Assembly (NCBI GenBank): GCA_017979445.1
Contig: CM030708.1
Location: 33,732,721 to 33,796,720, forward strand
Source of the DNA: Akebia trifoliata
Taxonomy: Eukaryota > Streptophyta > Magnoliopsida > Ranunculales > Lardizabalaceae
Direction of reading: 5' to 3'
DNA length: 64,000 nt
Shown here: one piece after another, positions 33,562 to 44,457 of the stretch
Layout: every line of letters begins with the position of its first letter
Position numbering within the stretch: position 1 is the stretch's first letter
The notes under the pieces: model-generated
Told to the model about the DNA's origin: nothing
Databases searched by the model: none
Seen by the model: the letters and a program-made list of their open reading frames with translations, nothing else
Program-made: the position numbers and the translations under genes

Positions 33562-35066
33562 TTGGGTAAATTATCCTTGTAACTTTATTGTATTCCAATT
33601 TTGAGCTCTAGTTCATTTCCATGATCGTACAAAAGCCTGTTTTTTCCTTGGAAGTTGAAACATGTAACAAAGAATCAAAAACAAAGGAGAAAGGAAGATT
33701 GATTTATCCTGGCTTGCTATCAGATATGTATTCTCTTGAACTTGAATCCGGCACAATTGATGGGTGGAAGCCTTGTTAGCAATTTGGAATGCAAAAATTT
33801 GATACGTGAAAAATTCGAGTTCTATTTGATTTTGGATTGCAAAAATCCGATCTAAAATTCGATAAATGGAAAATATGCTTCATATATGTATTATACGACT
33901 CATTTCAAAAATTCAGTAATATGATAGTGATGTTAACAGTGGTTGTGAAGATGAAATTGGTGATGATAATTCTGATGGTGGTGATTGAGGTTTATAAAAG
34001 AAGGTCAAAGTTAATGGACAAATCATCAATTTGAAAAATTAAGGTGTAATCTCAAATAAATGTATAAGATCTTGTCATTGTTTTATTATTATTATTGTTT
34101 TTTTAAAGATAAAAAAGGATATCTGTCACCTAAAAATGTTGAATTCCTCCAAAATTTGGAAGCATGGCCGCATCAAAGCCTGACTTGTGTTGCCCACTTT
34201 GCAACATTCAACAAGTTATGGTGGCTTTTTTTTTTTTTTTCGATCAAGTTTTATAAAAATTCATAAAAGTTTTAAAATTTGTTAAAAAAATAAAAAATGA
34301 AGGGTGCAAAAGAGGAATAATGCCTTCACCGCCACCGCCATCTTGGTCATTGTAATCGCAATCTCAAGGTATTCCGTGTTCATCGTGTTTTCCTTTGTGG
34401 CTAACACCATAAAAAACCTTAGATATCACTGCTGCCATTAGTCTTTCTTGTAAAAACATGATAATGATTTTCTCATCATTTGATGTTATTTGCTCACGAT
34501 TACCTACATCCCTGGCAGTAAAGCATCAGAATTCATTTTTTTCAGAGCCATTTTCCCCAGGAATCCATTTTCCCATGAAAACGTTCTTAGCGATCGTACC
34601 AACTGTTTCTTCTTAAAAGTACCAGTAGGTGGCACGTGCAAACACACATGTATTATATAAGGTTTATTTTTATTTTATTTTGTTCTTGTTTATTTTTAAA
34701 ATTTTGTAATTTAAAACATTGGCTGAAGAAATGCTAATAAACCAAAAAATGCTTGTGATCTGAAATATTTTGTGATTGATTGTTCGTTAAGCCACATTAT
34801 AATTGAAAAATAATACTTTAAATTCAAATATATTTTAATGAAAAATTAAATCAATTTTGAAGGGATTGACTCAGAATTTTCTACAATGGCATGGTCGCCA
34901 ACTCCAAATTACGGACGAATTAATTTTTCGTACGTTTGGCTGTCCAAGAATCCGAGTCTTTCGGACTATTGGATTTATTTGATTGGCTCCACTGATTGAT
35001 CAATTTAGATAATTAATTGTTTTATATCAAAACTTTTTTAGAATTTTCAAGCATAGAAAATCAATG
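33562..35066. other. CBP80 3' region and intergenic, no gene
   Basis: AT-rich DNA following the CBP80 stop. The first few hundred bases probably hold its 3' untranslated region and poly(A) site. No further gene or clear repeat is recognised before the tRNA gene. Confidence 0.5.
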
Positions 35067-35140
35067 GCTTTCATAGCTCAGTTGGTTAGAGCACCCGTTT
35101 AGTAAGCGGGAGGTCTTGAGTTCGAATCTCAATGAAAGCA
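35067..35140 (+). tRNA. tRNA-Thr (anticodon AGT)
   Basis: A full cloverleaf. The acceptor stem GCTTTCA / TGAAAGC has discriminator A. The D arm is GCTC...GAGC with GTTGGTTA. The anticodon stem CCCGT / GCGGG encloses loop TTAGTAA, giving anticodon AGT at 35101-35103. The variable loop is AGGTC. The T arm is TTGAG-TTCGAAT-CTCAA. The length is 74 bases, with no intron and no encoded CCA, as for nuclear tRNA genes. A, after conversion to inosine, reads ACU/ACC/ACA. The upstream sequence has CAA motifs (TCAA at about 35061), as often seen at plant tRNA starts. Confidence 0.96.
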
Positions 35141-35164
35141 GTACAGAGTTTACTTATCCTTTGA

Positions 35165-35171
35165 TTTTTTT
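35165..35171 (+). terminator. RNA polymerase III T-run terminator
   Basis: Seven T's start 25 bases after the tRNA 3' end, the first T-run long enough to stop polymerase III. Confidence 0.7.
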
Positions 35172-35189
35172 AGGTAACCAATCTTTGAT

Positions 35190-36560
35190 TTTTCGTGAAA
35201 TTGACCAAAATGCCCTATTTTTGAAAGAAAAAGAAAAAAAAAAAAAACAGATCTTGGAGGAAATAATAAATGTTTGGGTGATTTTGACATGCCCTTACTT
35301 TTTTATGAATATTAGAGATACCCGCCACATTTTCAAATTGATAACTTAGATCCATTGACTGTTGTCCAAGAGATCATACTGTTAAAGAATAACTACTTTT
35401 CAAAAGACTGAAATACCCTTCCAATTAAGTCATGCCCACGTTTGGGAGGATAAGGAATTGTCAAAAGATTAAAATACCCTCACAATTAAAATTTAATAAA
35501 ACAATCAAGATCTCTAAAATCAAAATTAATATGGGACATCGGATTTAGGATATAAGATTGTAAGTTTTGAGTTTTCATTTTTAGAAAGTATGTTATCATC
35601 TTCAACCTCTCCTATTGATAAATACTAAAATCCTATAGAAAATCGATCATCATCCATTCATTTTTTGCATGAATCACGCAATATAGAAGAGGTAAGATCG
35701 CTTCATTGTCTCATTCCAAGCAAAGGTAATCTCAAAATCATGATCATGATCGTAAATATCAAATTTTTTACATCTTTTTTTTAAAAAAAGAGAAAAGAAG
35801 AATCTATTTTTTACTTGAGATTTTAATTACCCATTTATTTTTGTAATTATTTATTAAATCTAATGCAGCCATGAAATTGTAGCATGTAAAGGACGTTGAC
35901 TACAAAATAAAATAGGTTGGCGAAGATGAATGTGTTATTAAAAACATTTTCCTTAATCAGTCCAAAATGATCAATTTTTTAGTTAAGTTTTTTTTAATCA
36001 ATGTTTTTCCATGAAATTTAGAGTGTTGTGGTGTTGGAATGCAAATGTGGTGATTCACGTGGGCCCAAAAACCCTTGGTTAAGATTTGAAATCTTACTAG
36101 GTAGTTTTGTTAGCCCACACTACCATCTATGTGGGTTGCCCTTATTAATTCATGGAGTGCTTTTATAAGTACCTTAGTTGAAAAGAATATTATTTCATTT
36201 TATGTTTCAGATTCTTTTAGATGCACTAGATGATGTTTCAATTATTCAGTTTCTTTTAGATGTACTATAATTGACATTTTTTCAATGAGGGTATTTCAAT
36301 AAATTTAAAAGACATTGATTCATGAATAAATTTAGTGTGAGGTGTTTCAAAGTGTCAAAGTATTTAAGTGTTTTGACAAGTACTTATTCACCTAAGCACC
36401 ATCTTTTGCTGGTCCCTCATTAATGACAACAGTCAAGGGATTCATGTCATCAATTTGAAAATGTGGAGGGGTTATATCTCTAATATTCATTAAAATGTAG
36501 GGGGGTATGTCAAAATCACCCTAAATGTTTTTGGAAGGTCGTAGATGAGGGTTTTGGTCA
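35190..36560. mobile_element. foldback element just downstream of tRNA-Thr
   Basis: 35196-35390 and 36405-36555 are inverted copies. GGGTGATTTTGACATGCCC faces an inverted GGGTGATTTTGACATACCC. CCACATTTTCAAATTGAT is identical in both arms. TGACTGTTGTC occurs in both. TGACCAAAA lies near both outer ends. The roughly 1-kb centre is AT-rich with no ORF. No target duplication was identified. The left edge is about 55 bp from the tRNA end. Confidence 0.65.
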
Positions 36561-36561
36561 T

Positions 36562-37090
36562 TTTACGTTAGAACATGTCAAATATTTGAGTAATTAGAAG
36601 TCCTTTGAATGGATTTTCTAAAGGAAAATGTAACCCTAGGAGAAGATCAACACCAATCTCTAGGAATTTTATTTTATTTTCTAAACTTTTATTATATCTT
36701 ATTTTTTTAATCTTAACTTAGATTATATCTTATTTTTTTAATCTTACAATGTAATTTCAATTCATTCACACATAAATTGTGATTTCAATGGTTTTGATTT
36801 GTGGTTTCACAAAAATTGATTTGAGGAACTTAAGTATAGAGATCATGGATTTAAAATTTTGGAAACAAGGGTTTATGTTACTTTTTTGGGAGCACGGTTT
36901 CTAATAAGTGAGAGCACTTGTTTCATCGGATGAAAGGGCCAAAAAATCACAGACTCACTCTAAATCTGCCAAATCGCAGTTTGAGAGTGGGAATGTTGGC
37001 CTAGTTAGAAGGTTTGGGTTACTAAGGTCGAGATGTTGATTGAATCCAACGGTCAAGACTTAGCGATTCAAGTGTTTGCTTGAAATTTAG
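36562..37090. other. intergenic, no gene
   Basis: AT-rich. A 32-33-bp near-duplication (ATTATATCTTATTTTTTTAA) occurs at about 36691 and 36723. Nothing else is recognised. Confidence 0.4.
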
Positions 37091-37094
37091 TATG

Positions 37095-37304
37095 TGTTTG
37101 GTAACAATTCTAAATTCTGAATGGAAGTGGTCTACCTGTAAAATTCAAAATTTCAAAGCTTTATTTTTATTTGTTTCATTTTAAATTTAAGATTTCAGAA
37201 CTAAAATTTAGAAGTTTTGAACTAACGATAGGGGGATGATAGATAAAACTCCTAAAGTATGATTTCTAATTTCCAGACTTCGACTTCAAAAGTGTTACCA
37301 AACA
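37095..37304. mobile_element. small hAT-like MITE
   Basis: A perfect 12-bp terminal inverted repeat, TGTTTGGTAACA / TGTTACCAAACA, about 210 bp apart. More inverted pairs lie inside (CTAAATTCTGA / TCAGAACTAAAATTTAGAA). 'GTTTGGTAAC' ends are common in plant hAT-type MITEs. No coding. Confidence 0.6.
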
Positions 37305-37735
37305 AAAATAAAATGTAAAGCTTTGTACAACAAAGTAGTTAGGCTTACAAAGAACTAACTATATTAGGGAAAAAAAAACTTAAAAATTGTGAATTAAAGT
37401 AAATAAGAGAGGAAATTATTCCTTTCAAGAAGAATGTCCAGCAGTGGTACAAAGTCCAATCCCTAATGTGCAAAGCCCTAGATTCCATTTCTAGGTTAGA
37501 TGCCAAGGAGGGAGGGGAATCTTGTCAAATGTGGCCATTAAAGAAAATAAAAGATATAAGATGACATTAATTGCTTTTTTGACTTGTAACACTCATTAAT
37601 TGGATATATTTGACACATCTTCCTCCTCTGAAAAATATTAATTTTGCTTCCTTTAACCGAGTCTAGTTTCAACAAATAAAATTACCTTTTTGCTTTTATA
37701 CTTTATTTTCGTTTAAATCGCTTCCTCTCACACCA

Positions 37736-38025
37736 TTGTGTTTGGATTGAGAAACATAAAGAGAAAAGAAGATAAAATAAATGAGTTTCTCTCCATTTCT
37801 CTTATTTGGATTGTTAAGTGGGGAGAGAAGAGAAGAGAAGATAAAGTTTTTTTTTCTCTCCAAACATGGAGTGAAACCCTTTAAAATATTTTGTAACTCC
37901 AACTATGCCTCTAGATCTCTTTTAAGATATTTTAAAATTCAAAAGTTTCTCTTCTGTCAATTTAAACATGGTGGAAAAAAAATTAAATTTCTCTTTTTTT
38001 AATTCAAACAAGGTAGGTTGTCATT
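37736..38025. mobile_element. MITE, family F copy 2 (diverged)
   Basis: Begins GTGTTTGGATTGAGAAACAT and holds GAGTTTCTCTCCATTTCTCT, GGAGAGAAGAGAAGAGAAG and CCAAACATGGAGTGAAACCC, as in the copy at 4788-5133. The right end is AATTCAAACA-like. The short reading frames on both strands are by-products. Confidence 0.5.
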
Positions 38026-38210
38026 TGAGTCAGTTTTCTATTAAATTCAATTGGCAAGATAGGGAGGAAAGTCTAATTTTTTTTAAAACTTAAGGAGACA
38101 TATTGAATTTGTCTTAGTAATAAGGGTTGCGATAAGGCTATGAGATAAATCCTAAAAAACCTTTTGACTTCTGACAAGGACTTTTCAGCTATCTTTCATT
38201 AAGATTAAGA

Positions 38211-38376
38211 TTAATGTTGGAGTGACCTTAGTAGGGGACAACTTGACATGGTGGTGAGTGCGCCTGTAGATGTGTTTCCTTCGAGATAGGAGTAAAACAC
38301 ATCCACAGACATGCGTGCGCCACCGCATCAAGATGCCTCCCACTGAGCTCACTCAAGCACGACTCTAATATTAATG
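38211..38376. mobile_element. MITE, family C copy 1
   Basis: The left arm TTAATGTTGGAGTGACCTTA, then GGGGACAACTTGACATGGTG, faces the right arm GCGCCACCGCATCAAGATGC, then CCACTGAGCTCACTC. The interior has CCTTCGAGATAGGAG. This is one of three related elements packed within 600 bp. Confidence 0.65.
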
Positions 38377-38418
38377 CTTATACCACTTGAATAGGAGTGT
38401 CATTAGTTTAAAAATGAG

Positions 38419-38588
38419 TCGCACTGGAGTGACCTCAAGATTAGACCTCATATCGCATATTTTGACATGAAAGTGGATATGGACCATATATGCCTTTTCA
38501 CTTATATCTCAAGGAAACATCTATGATTTCTATCCACTTTCACGTCAGTGCGATGTGAGGTCAAATCTTGAGATCATGTCAATATCAT
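38419..38588. mobile_element. MITE, family C copy 2 (variant)
   Basis: The left arm CGCACTGGAGTGACCTCAAG, then GACCTCATATCGCA, faces the right arm GTGCGATGTGAGGTCAAATC. ATATCTCAAGGAAA in the interior is the shared motif on the other strand. Confidence 0.6.
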
Positions 38589-38631
38589 TCTTTAAAAATA
38601 TTGGTATCTTAAATATTTACTCAAGAATAAG

Positions 38632-38803
38632 ACTGCAGTGACCTCAAGATTGAACCTCACATCACACACCTTGACATAAAAGTGCACGAGAAGCATGCAT
38701 GCTTTTTCCTTGAGTTATGACTGAAAAACACCAATGGTTCCTATCCACTTTCACGTCGGGTGTGGGAAGTGAGGTCTGAGCTCGAAGTCACTCCAGCTCG
38801 ACT
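38632..38803. mobile_element. MITE, family C copy 3 (variant)
   Basis: The left arm CTGCAGTGACCTCAAGATTG, then AACCTCACATCACACACC, faces the right arm GGTGTGGGAAGTGAGGTCTG, then CGAAGTCACTCCAG. The interior has CCTTGAGTTATGAC. It lies about 900 bp upstream of the SPT16 start codon. Confidence 0.6.
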
Positions 38804-38954
38804 CTTTACTCAAACATGAGGAATTTCTCCTTAAAAAAAAAATCAAGTCTTTCAGAGGAGACCGCATTCAATATTTATTCAGACATGATGGCTTTCTTAC
38901 CAAGTCTTCCAGTGGAGACTGGAGTCAAGGGCATCATCTCCCCTTCGAATTCTT

Positions 38955-39046
38955 TGAAGAAAAGAAAGAAAAAAAAAAAAAAAACACAGAGGAGGAGAAG
39001 AAGAAGAAGAAGAAGAAGAGGAAAAGGAAGAAGAAGAAAGAAGAAC
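38955..39046 (+). repeat. purine tract (GAA/GAG)n
   Basis: About 90 bases are almost all A and G, with repeated AGAAGAAGAAG and GGAGGAG blocks. Such homopurine DNA can form triplex structures. It lies about 660 bp upstream of the SPT16 ATG, in or near the promoter. Confidence 0.85.
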
Positions 39047-39144
39047 GTGCGGCAAAAATCTGATGATCTAGCCACGGGTATTTCTCTCTATATCGAATAT
39101 TTCAATTTCCCAGTAGTTTCGTCTCGGAATGTTGAAAAACCGAG

Positions 39145-39162
39145 ATGTTTCGGCCGAAACAT
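39145..39162. repeat. 18-bp perfect palindrome upstream of SPT16
   Basis: ATGTTTCGGCCGAAACAT is its own reverse complement. It sits in a CTCGG/CCGAG-rich stretch resembling the interior of family D elements, so it may be a remnant of one. Confidence 0.6.
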
Positions 39163-39702
39163 TCCGGAACGAAACGAAATTTTGCACCGTGAATTCTCTG
39201 CAAATCATTAAAAAAAAAAAATTATTGATTGTTGGTTTGTTTTTTCAAATCTTGATGGAGTTTAGAGGTTTGAAAGTAATTCTATGAATCTTGCACCAAG
39301 AAAAAGTAGATCCGCACTTCTTGATGTGGAATTCGACCATCGAATCTTGGGCTTTTCTTTGCAATTTGTTTGGATTTTTAGTTTTTTTATTTTTATTTTT
39401 AGTGGAGCCTAAATTATCAGTATTTAAACATATTCTCTTGAAAATAGAGGAAATTGTGAGTTCTGTTCTTTGTATCTCACCTTATTCTGTGGTTTTTTTT
39501 TTTTTTGTTAATGAAGTTATGTGATCCCTAATTACTAATCCTAAACTTAATTCTAATCCTAACTGTTACCCTTTTTAATTTTTTTTCTTTCAGATCGAGT
39601 GGAAAATTATAAATTAATTTTCCAATTTCTATGGTTATCTGTGCCTTGAGCTGCTGTTTGTTTTGTTGAGGATTTGAGCATTTATAGATACAGTATTTTT
39701 CA

Positions 39703-42700
39703 ATGGCGGATCATCGAAATGGGAATGCTTTGGGAGGAAGCAGTAGTTATTCAATCAATCTTGAAAACTTCGCCAAGCGGTTGAAAACATTTTATTCTCA
39801 CTGGAAGGAACACAAAGACGATCTCTGGGGCTCTTCTGATGCACTTGTTATTGCAACCCCACCTGCCTCTGATGATCTTCGATACTTGAAATCCTCGGCT
39901 CTAAATATGTGGTTGCTTGGTTTGGAGTTCCCGGAGACAATCATGGTTTTCATGAACAAACAGATTCACTTCATGTGTAGTCAGAAGAAGGTCTCTCTGC
40001 TTGAAGTCTTGAAAAAATCGACCAAGGAATCTGTTGGTGCTGAAGTCGTGATGCATGCCAAGGCGAAGAATGATGATGGAACTGCATTGATGGATGAGAT
40101 ATTCCAAGCTGTCCGTGCTCAGTCAAAATCTAATAATCACGAATCACCTATTGTTGGGTACATAGCGAAAGAAGCTCCCGAAGGGAATCTTTTAGAGATG
40201 TGGGCTGAGAAGCTGAAAAGCTCCAATTTCCAACTTAATGATGTAACAAACGGGTTTTCAGATCTGTTTGCTGTCAAAGACGCCACCGAGCTTACGAATG
40301 TGAAGAAAGCAGCGTTCTTGACTTCTTCTGTGTTGAAGCATTTTGTGGTGCCGAAGGTTGAGAAGATTATTGATGAGGAGAAGAAGGTCTCCCATTCATC
40401 TTTAATGGAAGATACGGAGAAAGCCATACTGGAACCTGTAAGGGTTAAGGTGAAGTTGAAGGCGGAGAATGTTGATATATGTTACCCTCCAATTTTTCAA
40501 AGTGGAGGGGAGTTTGATCTTAAGCCGAGTGCTTCTAGTAATGATGCCAATCTATACTATGATTCAACTAGCGTGATTATATGCGCGATTGGGTCTCGCT
40601 ATAACAGCTACTGCTCGAATGTTGCGAGAACGTTTCTGATCGATGCCAATGCAATGCAGAGCAAGGCGTATGAGACTCTTCTAAAGGCCCAAGAAGCCGC
40701 GATTGCTGCGTTGAAGCCAGGGAACAAGGTTGGTGCTGCCTACCAAGCGGCATTTGCAGTGGTTGAAAAGGATGCTCCTGAATTTGCTGCAAACTTGACC
40801 AAGTCGGCTGGAACGGGCATTGGCCTTGAGTTCCGTGAATCTGGGTTAAGCCTGAATGGTAAAAATGATAGAATCGTGAAGGCTGGCATGGTTTTCAATG
40901 TGTCACTTGGGTTTCAGAACTTGCAAGCACAGACTAACAATCCCAAGACACAGAAATTCTCGTTGTTGCTTGCAGACACTATCATTGTCAACGACAAGTC
41001 ACCAGAAGTCGTCACTTCAGTTAGCTCTAAAGCTGTAAAGGATGTGGCCTACTCATTCAATGAGGATGACGAGGAGGAAGAAGAAAAACCGAAAGTTAAA
41101 GATGAACCTAATGGAACTGAATCCTTCTTGTCCAAGGCAACACTGAGGTCAGACAACCAAGAGATGTCAAAGGAGGAGCTGAGGAGGCAGCACCAGGCCG
41201 AACTTGCTCGCCAGAAAAATGAAGAAACCGCTAGGAGGCTAGCTGGGGGTGGGTCTGGGACGGGAAATGGTCGTGGTGTCGTGAAAGCTTCGAGTGATCT
41301 AATCGCCTATAAGAACGTCAACGATATCCCTCCTTCAAGGGAATTGATGATTCAGATTGATCAGAAGAATGAAGCAATCCTCTTGCCAATCTACGGGAGC
41401 ATGATTCCATTCCATGTCGCAACTGTGAAGAGCGTGAGTAGTCAGCAGGACGGTAATCGAAATTGTTACATCCGGATAATTTTCAATGTACCGGGGACCG
41501 CATTCAGTCCTCATGATGCGAACTCCCTGAAGTTCCAAAGTGCCATCTATCTGAAGGAGGTCTCCTTCCGCTCAAAGGACACGAGGCATAGCAGTGAAGT
41601 GGTGCAGCACATCAAGACCCTCCGCCGACAAGTTGCATCTAGGGAATCAGAGAGAGCTGAGAGGGCCACCCTTGTTACTCAGGAGAAGTTGCAGTTGGCC
41701 GGAACCAAATTCAAGCCGATGAGATTGACTGATTTGTGGATCCGCCCCACGTTTAGTGGGAGGGGGAGGAAATTGACTGGTACTCTTGAAGCTCATGTAA
41801 ATGGGTTTCGATATTCTACTTCGAGGCCAGACGAGCGTGTGGACATCATGTATGGGAACGTCAAACATGCATTTTTCCAGCCCGCAGAGAAAGAAATGAT
41901 TACCCTTCTACACTTCCACCTGCACAACCACATCATGGTGGGAAACAGAAAGACCAAAGATGTCCAGTTTTATGTCGAGGTGATGGATGTGGTTCAAACC
42001 CTTGGAGGTGGAAGAAGATCTACCAATGACCCGGATGAGATTGAGGAAGAGCAGCGTGAGAGGGACCGAAAGAATAGGATAAACACGGACTTTCAGAACT
42101 TTGTTAACAAGGTGAACGACCTCTGGGGACAGCCTCAGTTAAGAGGGCTCGACCTTGAGTTTGATCAGCCCTTGAGAGAGCTTGGTTTCCATGGAGTCCC
42201 CCACAAGGCTTCAGCGTTTATTGTGCCGACTTCGGGTTGCCTGGTTGAACTAATAGAAACGCCTTTCCTAGTAGTCACTCTTAGTGAGATCGAGATTGTG
42301 AATCTTGAGAGGGTAGGGCTGATGCAGAAGAATTTTGACATGACGATTGTGTTCAAGGATTTCAAGCGGGATGTACTTCGGATTGACTCAATTCCGTCTT
42401 CGTCACTTGATGGATAAAGGAGTGGCTTGATACCACAGACCTTAAGTACTATGAGAGCAGACTGAACTTGAACTGGAGGCCCATATTGAAGACGATCACT
42501 GATGACCCAGAAAAGTTTATAGAGGATGGAGGATGGGAGTTCCTCAACATGGAGGCGAGCGACTCCGACTCCGAGAATTCAGTGGATTCGGACCAAGGGT
42601 ATGAACCATCAGATGTGCAGTCCGATACAGGTTCTGAAGAAGAGGATGACGATAGTGAGTCAGTGGTGGAGTCTGAGGATGATGATGAGGAAGATTCTGA

Positions 42701-42899
42701 AGAAGAGTCGGAGGAGGAGAAGGGGAAGACATGGGAGGAGTTGGAGAGGGAGGCGAGCAATGCTGATAGGGAGAATGGGGTCGAGTCCGACAGTGAGGAG
42801 GAGAGGAAGAGAAGGAAGATGAAAGCTTTTGGAAAGAGCCGGGTTCCTGATAAGAGGGACTCAAGGGGTGGCCCTCCTAAGAGGGCCAAATTGAGGTAA
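39703..42899 (+). CDS. FACT complex subunit SPT16, with apparent frameshift, 904 + 161 aa
   Basis: SPT16 and SSRP1 form FACT, which loosens and rebuilds nucleosomes during transcription and replication. The first frame (39703-42417) encodes 904 aa. It has an inactive aminopeptidase-P-like lobe (about 20-440: YLKSSALNMWLLGLEFPETI, SKSAGTGIGLEFRESG-like), an acidic and charged linker (453-515), the middle domain (about 535-700: DIPPSRELMIQIDQKNEA), and a PH-like domain to about 900. It stops in SSLDG-stop. From 42414 the -1 frame continues as IKEWLDTTDLKYYESRLNLN, the conserved continuation. It ends in a highly acidic, histone-binding tail (about 161 aa) with a basic KRAKLR end. The joined length of about 1065 aa fits the family (Arabidopsis 1074). 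There is no intron in the coding region. A leader intron probably ends at TTTCTTTCAG near 39594. The shift is either a one-base sequence error or a real mutation removing the acidic tail. Confidence 0.93.
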
Positions 42900-43209
42900 A
42901 ATGGTGGCACACTGGGTTTACCTTATATTGGTAAAACTATGCAGCAGCAGCAGCAATAGTTAGTTTGTTTGTCCTTCCTAGTTGGAACTAAACTCTAAAG
43001 ATCTTGTACGAGGATCACTTATGATTCTGTCTTTGCTTTTTCTTGCTTTCATTTTTTTTGGGGCTGAGGCATGTAAATTTGGGGGGCTGTAGTTTTTTGT
43101 TGGAAGACACAGGTGGTTTATTGATCATTAATGGCTTTTGACGTCTCTTACTTATGTTGGGATTAGTTGTTACCTTGAGGGTTAAGCTCTTTAACAACCA
43201 AATAAGCTT

Positions 43210-43385
43210 CATGGTTTCAAAACTCGTTCGTGGTTGAGATGTATCGCCCAACAACGAGATGGACATGATTTTTGGGTTTTGCGGAATCTTGTGAGACGAA
43301 TGATACATCTTGGATGAGACATCAAAAATCTCGTCTGAGATATCCAAGACGAATAAGATAATACCAAATCGATAAAATCGATTTT
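43210..43385. mobile_element. MITE fragment, family D copy 3
   Basis: Starts CATGGTTTCAAAACTCG. It carries ACGAGATGGACATGATTTT, GATGAGACATCAAAAATCTC and GTCTGAGATATCC blocks, as in copy 4 at 59464. A clear right end was not found. It lies shortly after the SPT16 3' untranslated region. Confidence 0.45.
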
Positions 43386-43582
43386 TTCTCTTTTCATCCA
43401 AGTCAACTAGAAAACAAAGGGGTTTGGTAAATAACAAACCAATTGAAGAAATTGGCTATTGTCCTTCTCTAAGGTTTCTCTTTTGTGATAGAGAACTGAA
43501 AAGGACGTTTGGAGGAGGTGGTGATGATTTTGGCAAAATTGACAGAAGTGGGGAATGAGGCATCGACCTTTTTTTTTTTGAG

Positions 43583-43778
43583 TCATGATTTTTTGACTCA
43601 CCCTCTACTTTGTTGACATGGCATGTGCATAGAACCGTAGATTTTTTCTTGGGATACAAAACTACATATATTTATGAGGATGTGCAGTTTTGTATCCCAA
43701 GGAAAAATTATAGTTCTTCGCACATGCCACGCCAGGAGAGTAGAGGGGAGTATGTTAGACAGGGAGTCAGAAAATCAT
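43583..43778. mobile_element. MITE, family B copy 2
   Basis: The left end GTCATGATTTTTTGACTC faces the right end GGGAGTCAGAAAATCATTA. Next in, GTTGACATGGCATGTGCATA faces GCACATGCCACGCCAG. The centre is a strong hairpin: TTCTTGGGATACAAAACT / AGTTTTGTATCCCAAGGAA. Confidence 0.75.
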
Positions 43779-44196
43779 TATTCCTTTTTTTATTTTATTT
43801 TAATGAAACACTGTTTTGGACTTGAGAAACGTTTCTCAGTGCTAAAAGCCAAATGAACGACTTCAAAACGCACTTTCTGACCATATAGTCGAGAAATTAT
43901 AGAATTAATTCCATATAAGAACTTCTATTGAAAAAGAAGTTACACCAACAGAGCACGTATTGCCTTCAAATATTTCTAAAGCGCGATTCTCTTTCTAAAC
44001 TGTGTAAAGTCTTATCTTTTCAATTAACATCCGATCTTCTTAAGATCCGTTATCAATTATAAGTGTTGCACTGTGTGTACTAAAAAAAACGACAGAAGGA
44101 AACTTATTTAAGAGATGTATTTGATTTAGTGTATCATACAAAGTTATAAGCAAAAGAAAACAGGTTATTGATAAAAAAAATGCTAGCCTCGACCCA

Positions 44197-44363
44197 CACA
44201 TTGAGGCTCTCCACCAACATGACTGTTAGGATGTTAGGGATTCCCAAGAAAACGTATCCTTAGGAAAAAGCGTGTGAATCCCTAGAAGATTGAAACTAAA
44301 CTCTAGGAAATCTGTTTTTTTTCCTCAAATCCTAAAGGTCATGTTGATAGAGAGTCTCAAACT
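44197..44363. mobile_element. foldback MITE, ~167 bp
   Basis: TTGAGGCTCTCCACCAACAT on the left faces ATGTTGATAGAGAGTCTCAA on the right. A second inverted pair (TAGGGATTCCCA... / TGTGAATCCCTAG) lies inside. No ORF. Confidence 0.6.
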
Positions 44364-44435
44364 GTGCAATTGGCATGTTGTAAAAACTGCTGAAATAAAT
44401 GTACTATATGGATTATGTTTGTTGTAGGATATGTA

Positions 44436-44457
44436 ATAATAATAATAATAATAATAA
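44436..44457. repeat. (AAT)n microsatellite
   Basis: Seven to eight AAT units. Confidence 0.85.

Noticed and set aside
38816..39211. 131-codon frame with poly-Lys and poly-Arg
   Set aside because: Produced by the (GAA/GAG)n tract; no conserved sequence on either side.
42405..42420. Programmed -1 ribosomal frameshift in SPT16
   Set aside because: The site CTTGATGGATAAAG has no X XXY YYZ slippery heptamer, and no such event is known for plant SPT16. A one-base indel is the simpler reading.
42526..42864. Frames rich in Ser/Pro or Arg opposite or overlapping the SPT16 tail
   Set aside because: Shadows of the acidic GAN-rich coding sequence in other frames.
42468..42899. A separate small acidic-protein gene after SPT16
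   Set aside because: Its first 'codon' is TTG. The same frame extends upstream to 42414 with the conserved SPT16 sequence, so it is the displaced SPT16 tail.
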